Positions 6,794 through 10,789 of a DNA stretch of 12,651 nt are shown here, one piece after another. A program made the translations under genes and the position numbers. The number at the start of each line of letters is the position of its first letter. Positions within the stretch are counted from its first letter, which is position 1. This DNA is from an uncultured Bacilli bacterium (lineage in GTDB: Bacteria > Bacillota_I > Bacilli_A > RF39 > UBA660), in assembly GCA_947593275.1 (NCBI GenBank), contig CANQDN010000024.1:1-12651 (forward strand), written 5' to 3'. Under the pieces are notes generated by a model. The model did not search any database, was not told the origin of the DNA, and saw only the letters and a list, made by a program, of their open reading frames with translations.

Positions 6794-6893
6794 GTAGATT
6801 GTTTGTTCATAACATCTACTTATTTGATGTAGACGTTAACGTCTGTGTTATTATTGTTATAAACATTAATAACTATAGGCGCTAACGTTTTTT
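6794..6893 (+). ncRNA. Small structured RNA 2 (orphan antitoxin-like)
   Basis: The predicted RNA is about 100 nt. The 5' hairpin is GTAGA (6794-6798), one bulged T, TGTT (6800-6803), loop 6804-6810, then AACATCTAC (6811-6819). The long 3' terminator hairpin consists of AGACGTTA (6831-6838) with TAACGTTT (6883-6890), CGTC (6840-6843) with GGCG (6878-6881), and GTTATTA (6847-6853) with TAATAAC (6867-6873). T's run to 6893. Segment 6831-6881 differs from RNA 3 at two positions, both tolerated as G-U pairs against the intact small gene's mRNA. Confidence 0.75.
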
Positions 6894-6909
6894 GATTATA
6901 AAAAAATAG
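6820..6909 (-). pseudogene. Remnant of the small toxin-like gene, copy 2 (N-terminus lost)
   Basis: The - strand frame reads LFFYNQKTLAPIVINVY then NNNNTDVNVYIK and TAA (6822-6820). It matches the second half of the intact 44-residue product (GFFRRPKKTSSPIVINVY...). An in-frame TAG (6912-6910) and the absence of a start codon or ribosome-binding site remove the N-terminal membrane-active part. The region upstream has become a - strand terminator. Confidence 0.6.
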
Positions 6910-6925
6910 CTATAACATACGCTAT
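6900..6925 (-). terminator. Probable terminator of the small toxin-like mRNA
   Basis: On the - strand, ATAGC (6925-6921) and GCTAT (6910-6906) enclose a 10-nt loop and are followed by U's to 6900. The stem is short (5 bp). If used, the toxin-like mRNA runs from about 7227 to about 6900 and covers all of small RNA 3 in antisense. Confidence 0.5.
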
Positions 6926-6937
6926 AACTAAATTCGC

Positions 6938-6965
6938 TTGCAATTTATTTAAAATCTGTTATAAT
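6938..6965 (+). promoter_or_regulatory. Promoter of small RNA unit 3 (antitoxin RNA)
   Basis: TTGCAA (6938-6943), 16 bp, TATAAT (6960-6965), with TGT before the -10. It is identical to the unit 2 promoter over the whole element. Confidence 0.85.
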
Positions 6966-6971
6966 TAAATT

Positions 6972-7076
6972 GTAGAGTGTTAGGAACATAACATCTACTT
7001 ATTGTGTATGTAGACGTTAACGTCCGTGTTATTACTGTTATAAACATTAATAACTATAGGCGATGACGTCTTTTTT
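6972..7076 (+). ncRNA. Small structured RNA 3, predicted antisense antitoxin
   Basis: The predicted RNA is about 105 nt. The 5' hairpin is GTAGA (6972-6976), bulged G6977, TGTT (6978-6981), loop AGGAACAT, then AACA and TCTAC (6990-6998). The terminator hairpin consists of AGACGTTA (7012-7019) with TGACGTCT (7064-7071), CGTC (7021-7024) with GGCG (7059-7062), GTTATTA (7028-7034) with TAATAAC (7048-7054), and TGTT with AACA at the tip. T's run to 7076. It is fully antisense to the 3' half of the 44-codon gene and its 3' UTR. Confidence 0.8.
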
Positions 7077-7129
7077 GGTCTTCTAAAGAAGCCCATTATT
7101 TTAGCGAATATTTTATTCAGCAAAACCAT
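6995..7129 (-). CDS. Small (44-residue) type I toxin-like protein
   Basis: I do not recognise a named family. The product starts with a hydrophobic, amphipathic stretch MVLLNKIFAKIMGFF (1-15), then a basic patch RRPKK (16-20), then SPIVINVY (23-30), an Asn/Ser/Thr-rich turn and DVNVYIHNK. Support for a real gene: AAAGGAG 5 nt before ATG; a TTTACA-17-TATAAT promoter; a leader of about 98 nt with a hairpin hiding the ribosome-binding site; and two neighbouring remnants conserved in the same frame with equivalent stops. RNA 3 is transcribed against its 3' half. A hydrophobic small protein with convergent antisense RNA, SD sequestration and 5'-3' fold-back is the pattern of type I toxins (hok/sok, aapA/isoA, txpA/ratA, bsrG/SR4). 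Toxicity is inferred, not shown. Confidence 0.75.
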   Translation of the reverse strand: MVLLNKIFAKIMGFFRRPKKTSSPIVINVYNSNNTDVNVYIHNK

Positions 7130-7134
7130 ATCAA

Positions 7135-7174
7135 CTCCTTTCTATCAACCAAAACCCCACATATAGAATAGGAG
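7135..7174 (-). promoter_or_regulatory. SD-sequestering hairpin in the toxin-like mRNA leader
   Basis: On the - strand, CTCCT (7174-7170), bulged A7169 and TTCTAT (7168-7163) pair with ATAGAA (7145-7140) and AGGAG (7139-7135). This makes 11 base pairs with one bulge and a 17-nt loop. The right arm contains the entire AGGAG ribosome-binding site, so translation should be blocked unless the leader is remodelled. Confidence 0.75.
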
Positions 7175-7233
7175 GTAAAGTTAATAGAAAATCAGTCTTA
7201 TTGGCAGACATCAAGCCCTAACACTCTAAGTTC

Positions 7234-7262
7234 ATTATAAATATAATATGTTACTTTGTAAA
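7234..7262 (-). promoter_or_regulatory. Promoter of the small toxin-like gene
   Basis: On the - strand: TTTACA (7262-7257, 5/6), a 17-bp spacer and a perfect TATAAT (7239-7234). The expected +1 is about 7227, at the start of the 12-nt fold-back sequence. Confidence 0.75.
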
Positions 7263-7271
7263 GAAATTTCG

Positions 7272-7290
7272 TTCGACACTTTTCGACACT
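7272..7290 (-). promoter_or_regulatory. Tandem AGTGTCGAA operator-like repeat (Spo0A-box-like)
   Basis: The - strand reads AGTGTCGAA twice (7290-7282 and 7280-7272), with 10-bp periodicity. It ends 9 bp upstream of the -35 of the toxin-like promoter. Each copy contains TGTCGAA, which fits the Spo0A box TGNCGAA. One-turn spacing next to a -35 is typical of activator sites. Spo0A identity is a guess. Confidence 0.5.
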
Positions 7291-7372
7291 AGATTATTTA
7301 AGGGTTTTGCAACTATATATTTTAATAAAAAAAATTAATTATCACTAATTAATTACACTATAAAATTTTTAC
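7291..7372 (-). terminator. AT-rich spacer with a - strand terminator
   Basis: The AT-rich stretch holds no gene that I can see. AATTAATTA (7333-7341) and TAATTAATT (7346-7354) form a perfect 9-bp hairpin with a TCAC loop. On the - strand it is followed by U's down to 7327. It would stop - strand transcription from the XRE genes before it reaches the toxin-like promoter, after crossing small RNA 4 in antisense. Confidence 0.6.
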
Positions 7373-7400
7373 TTGCAATTTATTTAAAATATGTTATAAT
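7373..7400 (+). promoter_or_regulatory. Promoter of small RNA unit 4
   Basis: TTGCAA (7373-7378), 16 bp, TATAAT (7395-7400), TGT before the -10. Same module as units 1-3, although about 300 bp from unit 3. Confidence 0.8.
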
Positions 7401-7406
7401 CAAAAT

Positions 7407-7513
7407 GTAGATTGTTAGAAAACTAACATCTACTAGCAAAAATTTTTTAGCAAAGCCAGTAGAAATTTTTTTCTACAAAAATAGTCACTCTTTTTATGGA
7501 ATGACTATTTTTT
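7407..7513 (+). ncRNA. Small structured RNA 4, convergent to the XRE genes
   Basis: The predicted RNA is about 107 nt. The 5' hairpin is GTAGA (7407-7411), one bulged T, TGTTAG (7413-7418), loop AAAA, CTAACA (7423-7428), TCTAC (7429-7433). Downstream, GTAGAAA (7459-7465) pairs with TTTCTAC (7470-7476). CTACTAGC (7430-7437) can alternatively pair with GCCAGTAG (7455-7462), so two folds exclude each other. It ends at a hairpin shared with the XRE gene. The - strand here carries no toxin-like remnant, unlike units 1-3. Confidence 0.7.
7477..7513. terminator. Bidirectional terminator between small RNA 4 and XRE gene 1
   Basis: AAAAATAGTCA (7477-7487) pairs with TGACTATTTTT (7502-7512) around a 14-nt loop, with T's to 7513. 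It serves + strand RNA 4 and, on the other strand, the XRE gene, whose TAG stop (7507-7505) lies inside the stem. Confidence 0.75.
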
Positions 7514-7741
7514 GTATTTTAAAATATCTCCAACTTGACACTCTAAAACATAACACATCCTAGCAATTATATCAGTATCGACTCTAATAACACTATTATT
7601 ATAATATCGATTAACCAAATCAAAACTAACTGCAATCATTTTACAAAGTTTATTTCTACTAATATTCTTTTTTAAAAGTACATCTTTTAATGTTATTTCA
7701 ACTTTTCCATAATCATTAATTGTATAAATATTATTATTCAT
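7505..7741 (-). CDS. XRE-family HTH regulator, copy 1
   Basis: This 78-residue protein is a single small Cro/CI-type helix-turn-helix domain. IYTINDYGKVEITLKDVLLKK leads into the HTH SRNKLCKMIAVSFDLVNRYYNN, then RVDTDIIARMCYVLECQVGDILKY, the usual end of the fold. There is no ligand or dimerisation extension. ATG has AGGTGAT upstream. It lies 97 bp downstream of a near-identical copy, with no clear terminator between, so the two may share a transcript. Its stop codon is inside the terminator shared with the convergent small RNA 4. A role in controlling the island is plausible but unproven. Confidence 0.85.
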   Translation of the reverse strand: MNNNIYTINDYGKVEITLKDVLLKKNISRNKLCKMIAVSFDLVNRYYNNSVIRVDTDIIARMCYVLECQVGDILKYKK

Positions 7742-7838
7742 TAGTAATCACCTACTTATTGAATCTATTATATAAAATATATTAGAATAATAACACTACA
7801 TAATTATAATGCATTATTTGCTATATAATTTTAAATAA

Positions 7839-8078
7839 TTATTTTTTGTATTTTAAAATATCTTCAACTTTACAATCTAAAACATAACACATTCTAGCAA
7901 TTATATCAGTATCGACTCTAATAACTTTATTATTATAATATCTATTAACTAAATCATAAGTAGTAGCGATCATTTTACAAAGCTTATTTCTACTAATATT
8001 CTTTTTTGCTAAAACATCCTTTAATGTTATTTCTACTTTTCCATAGTCATTGATAGTATAAATATTATTATAATCCAT
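7839..8078 (-). CDS. XRE-family HTH regulator, copy 2
   Basis: This 79-residue paralogue of the preceding gene is identical at 67 of 75 aligned residues. Three adjacent changes (VSF to TTY) sit at the turn and start of the recognition helix, and another (S to K) just after it, so DNA targets may differ. ATG is preceded by AAAGGTGAT. A possible extended -10 (TGTTATAAA, - strand, 8107-8099) would give a short leader, but no good -35 is seen. It is divergent from the surface-protein gene, 171 bp away, and may repress across that AT-rich gap. Confidence 0.85.
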   Translation of the reverse strand: MDYNNIYTINDYGKVEITLKDVLAKKNISRNKLCKMIATTYDLVNRYYNNKVIRVDTDIIARMCYVLDCKVEDILKYKK

Positions 8079-8192
8079 AAAACATCACCTTTTGAATTTT
8101 TATAACAATATTATATTAAAAAAATACCAATCTACATATTACTTATTAATATATAATGATTTAATATTAAATATAAAATAATATATTAATAT

Positions 8193-8220
8193 ATGCAAAA
8201 TTAAAAAATTATGCTATAAT
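8193..8220 (+). promoter_or_regulatory. Promoter of the surface-protein gene
   Basis: ATGCAA (8193-8198), 16 bp, TATAAT (8215-8220) with TGC before the -10. The spacing and extended -10 are the same as in the four small RNA promoters, with one base different in the -35. Confidence 0.65.
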
Positions 8221-8249
8221 CTAATCGTGAAATAAAAGGAGTGTTAGTA

Positions 8250-9599
8250 ATGAAAGAGTGGATTAAAAGAATAAGCTTAGTTTTGATAGGTTTTAGTGTA
8301 ACTTTAGGAATAATGTATGTAAATAGTAGGGGTAGTAAATCAAATGAAATAAATAGTAAACAGATGGCAGTATTTATCGAAGAAGATGGAGAATATAAGG
8401 TAAGTAAAACAATCCCAACAAGTGGCTATGAATTTAATGAACAAAGAAGTTTCTGTAATAATGGGGCAAAACCTACATGGAATAGTTTAACAAATGGATT
8501 AAAGATAAGCAATCTAACAAAAGATAAGACAAGTTGTATGTTATATTTTGACTTAACAGAAAGTGGCAAGGTTTTAGCAGAATTAGGTTTAGAATCAAAT
8601 GGAGAAGTTACAGATTTTAGTAAAACATCATGTAAAGAAGGATGTGATGTATCCGAAAATGGAGTATATGAAGCAGAAGATGATTTTGGGACAAGTTATT
8701 ATTATAGAGGAACAGTAGAAAATAACTGGGTAAAGTTTGGAAATATGAGTACAGATGGAGCAGACATTTATTGGCGAATAGTGCGAATAAATGGTGATGG
8801 ATCTATTAGATTAATATATTCTGGAAATGACAGTGCAGCAAAAACTGGAATGGACACTCAAATTTCTACACAGTCTTTTAATTCTTCCTCTAAAAATAAT
8901 ATGTATTTTGGATATGAATGGAAAGATAAAGAAATGCATGGTTACGGAGAAGGTACCGAAAAAAGTAATGCACTAACTGAATTAGAAAATTGGTTTAAAG
9001 ATAATTTAAAAGATGAATGGAATGATGGAAATGGTAATATAGATATAAATGCTGGGTTTTGCAATGATCGAAGTGGATCAGCTATAAGTGATGGTGTTAC
9101 TTATTGGTCTGAAGATATGCAAGATAGTGGTGGAACAGAAGACATTCCAACCAATTATGGAGCTTATTTAAGATTAGCAAATGATACTAAAAAGCCGATC
9201 TTAAAATGTAGTACAAATAGTCATAAAAACGAAGATTACTTTACAGCAAAAAACTCCACAGGAATAAAACAACATGGAAAAGAAATTACAATTAATGGCA
9301 CAAAAAGTTTGACATACCCAATAGGGCTTATAACCGCTGATGAATTAGCCTTCGCCGGTGGAGTAAATGGCCGAAACAATAAAAGTTATTGGTTACATAC
9401 AGGAGAAAATTACTGGACCATGACTCCGTATATCTTTAATAATAACTACGCTGCTTATATGTTAATTATGCAGAACTATGGCGCCATATTCTATAACACA
9501 CCAAACTATGAGTATGGTTTACGTCCTGTAATAAACCTCAAATCTTCAACTACATTTACAGGCTCAGGCACCACTGATGACCCATATATAATTAAATAA
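8250..9599 (+). CDS. Membrane-anchored surface protein with DUF6273-like C-terminal domain
   Basis: This 449-residue protein has one N-terminal membrane segment (ISLVLIGFSVTLGIMYV, about 8-24) and a large extracellular part. Residues about 36-105 form a small domain with a Cys pair (69, 96). Residues about 138-192 carry YYYRGTVENNWVKFG and YWRIVRINGDGSIRLIYSG. The C-terminal region (about 355-449) has SYWLHTGENYWTMTP, an Asn/Tyr-rich stretch (396-422), then YGLRPVINL and a closing PYII, as in DUF6273-like or lectin-type folds. ATG 8250 follows AAAAGGAG by 8 nt. Codon choice (many GGA, ACA, ATA, AGT; few C-ending codons in the first two thirds) differs from the housekeeping genes. I cannot assign a ligand. 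Confidence 0.75.
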   Translation: MKEWIKRISLVLIGFSVTLGIMYVNSRGSKSNEINSKQMAVFIEEDGEYKVSKTIPTSGYEFNEQRSFCNNGAKPTWNSLTNGLKISNLTKDKTSCMLYFDLTESGKVLAELGLESNGEVTDFSKTSCKEGCDVSENGVYEAEDDFGTSYYYRGTVENNWVKFGNMSTDGADIYWRIVRINGDGSIRLIYSGNDSAAKTGMDTQISTQSFNSSSKNNMYFGYEWKDKEMHGYGEGTEKSNALTELENWFKDNLKDEWNDGNGNIDINAGFCNDRSGSAISDGVTYWSEDMQDSGGTEDIPTNYGAYLRLANDTKKPILKCSTNSHKNEDYFTAKNSTGIKQHGKEITINGTKSLTYPIGLITADELAFAGGVNGRNNKSYWLHTGENYWTMTPYIFNNNYAAYMLIMQNYGAIFYNTPNYEYGLRPVINLKSSTTFTGSGTTDDPYIIK

Positions 9600-9638
9600 A
9601 TTTTAGCCAACATTTATGTAAGATTTATGCAAGTTATA

Positions 9639-9667
9639 TTGACATATAATTTAAAAAATAGTATAAT
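9639..9667 (+). promoter_or_regulatory. Consensus promoter of the Fic gene
   Basis: Perfect TTGACA (9639-9644), a 17-bp spacer and perfect TATAAT (9662-9667), the strongest promoter match in the window. The expected +1 is about 9674, giving a leader of about 20 nt. Confidence 0.85.
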
Positions 9668-9693
9668 ATAACTGTATATGTGAGGTGTTTATT

Positions 9694-10686
9694 ATGGAAA
9701 AATACAATCCACCCTTTGAAATAACATCAGAAATGATAACTAGAGTATCTAATATTTCTGAAAAAATAACAAAACTAGATAATATATCTAATTTAACTAA
9801 AAAACCATATTTAAGAAAACAAACTAAAATTAATTCTATTCATTCTTCATTAGCTATAGAAAATAATAGTTTAACTTTAAATCAAGTTAAAGATGTCATT
9901 GATGGTAAATTAGTTATAGGTTCCCAAAAAGATATCCAAGAAGTTAAAAATGCTTATAAAGCTTATGAAATGTTAAACGAAATAGATCCATATTCTATTA
10001 AAGATTTAAAAAAAATACATGGTATTATTACTTTTTTAACTATAGAAGAATCCGGAGAATTTAGAAAAGGAAATGAAGGAGTATTTTCCAAAGATAAATG
10101 TATATTTATGTGTCCACCTCCTGAAATGGTAAGTGAATTAATAAACAACCTATTTGCTTGGCTAAAAAAGAATAAAGAAACTATTCATCCCTTAATATTA
10201 TCTAGTATATTTCACTATGAATTTGTATTTATTCACCCCTTTAGTGATGGCAATGGCCGTACTGCCAGACTATGGCAAAATGTTTTACTTTATAACTGGA
10301 AAAATATATTTGAATATTTACCCATAGAGTCTCAAATTCATAAATATCAAGAAGATTATTATGAATCTATCGCAAATTGTAATAAAAAGGGTAACTCTAC
10401 AGAATTTATTGAATTTATGTTAAAAATGATAGATGAAACTTTAGATGAAGCACTTAATACTCCAAATACTCCCCCAAATGAAGAAAATATCAACATCAAT
10501 AAATTACTTAATACTTTAGAAAAAAATACACCATTACCCGCTAAGGAAATAATGACAAAATTAAAAATTAAATCAAAAGATACTTTAAGAAATAAATATT
10601 TACATCCAGCTATGAAACAAGGTTTAATAAAATTAACTATTCCAACTAAACCTAATAGTAAAAATCAAATGTATTATAAAATTTAA
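9694..10686 (+). CDS. Fic domain protein (class II, self-inhibited) with C-terminal winged helix
   Basis: Fic enzymes usually transfer AMP from ATP to hydroxyl side chains of target proteins. The 330-residue protein has an N-terminal helical part with the inhibitory motif S52-L-A-I-E56-N57 ([S/T]xxxE[G/N]) before the Fic core. It has the flap region around 118-140 and the complete active site H181-PFSDGNGR with R192. Residues about 268-330 look like a winged-helix DNA-binding domain. The intact inhibitory Glu places it in class II, so no separate antitoxin gene is needed. ATG 9694 follows GAGGTG by 6 nt; the upstream GTG at 9685 lies in that site. A terminator follows directly, so the gene is monocistronic. 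Target unknown. Confidence 0.92.
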   Translation: MEKYNPPFEITSEMITRVSNISEKITKLDNISNLTKKPYLRKQTKINSIHSSLAIENNSLTLNQVKDVIDGKLVIGSQKDIQEVKNAYKAYEMLNEIDPYSIKDLKKIHGIITFLTIEESGEFRKGNEGVFSKDKCIFMCPPPEMVSELINNLFAWLKKNKETIHPLILSSIFHYEFVFIHPFSDGNGRTARLWQNVLLYNWKNIFEYLPIESQIHKYQEDYYESIANCNKKGNSTEFIEFMLKMIDETLDEALNTPNTPPNEENININKLLNTLEKNTPLPAKEIMTKLKIKSKDTLRNKYLHPAMKQGLIKLTIPTKPNSKNQMYYKI

Positions 10687-10689
10687 AAT

Positions 10690-10710
10690 AGCGCTTTTAT
10701 AAGCGTTTTT
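10690..10710 (+). terminator. Intrinsic terminator of the Fic gene
   Basis: CGCTT (10692-10696), loop TTAT, AAGCG (10701-10705), extended outward by a G-U and an A-T pair, then five T's. Confidence 0.8.
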
Positions 10711-10759
10711 CTTTTATTCTAAAAAAACTATCCCTTCATATAATTAATTAGACAAACTA

Positions 10760-10765
10760 TATAAT
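10760..10765 (+). promoter_or_regulatory. Probable -10 of the PLP-enzyme/dapF operon
   Basis: A perfect TATAAT lies 25 bp before the start codon. No convincing -35 is seen at 16-18 bp (best CATATA). The short leader leaves no room for an S-box or T-box riboswitch. Confidence 0.4.
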
Positions 10766-10789
10766 AACTTGCTAAAAAGGAAGGAAAAT

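Larger units (their letters stand above)
6973..7228. repeat. 12-bp inverted repeat flanking the toxin-like locus
   Basis: TAGAGTGTTAGG at 6973-6984 (+) recurs exactly on the - strand at 7228-7217. It therefore forms the 5' end of both convergent transcripts. Within the - strand mRNA the 5' end can pair perfectly with its own 3' UTR, which contains CCTAACACTCTA. Confidence 0.85.
7505..8078. repeat. Tandem duplication of the XRE gene (about 334-bp period)
   Basis: The two XRE genes are closely similar at the DNA level, including a shared sequence at and just past the stop (TTTTTTGTATTTTAAAATAT on the + strand at about 7509 and 7846). This indicates a direct tandem duplication followed by limited divergence. 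Confidence 0.8.

Noticed and set aside
6626..7400. Four similar TTGCAATTTATTTAAAAT elements considered as a CRISPR array
   Set aside because: Spacing is irregular (133, 179 and 435 bp), each repeat is a promoter, and what follows is a structured RNA ending in a terminator, not unique spacers. No cas genes are present.
6626..7513. RNA units considered as MITEs or other mobile repeats
   Set aside because: The units share promoter and 5' hairpin but have no common terminal inverted repeats or target duplications, and their 3' ends differ.
8250..9599. Surface protein considered as a type IV prepilin
   Set aside because: The N-terminal membrane segment is not preceded by a prepilin peptidase site (Gly followed by Phe/Met-Thr-Leu-x-Glu), and no pilus genes are near.
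10711..10789. S-box or T-box riboswitch upstream of the Met/Cys PLP enzyme
   Set aside because: The gap after the Fic terminator is under 80 bp and the TATAAT lies 25 bp from the start codon, leaving no room for either.
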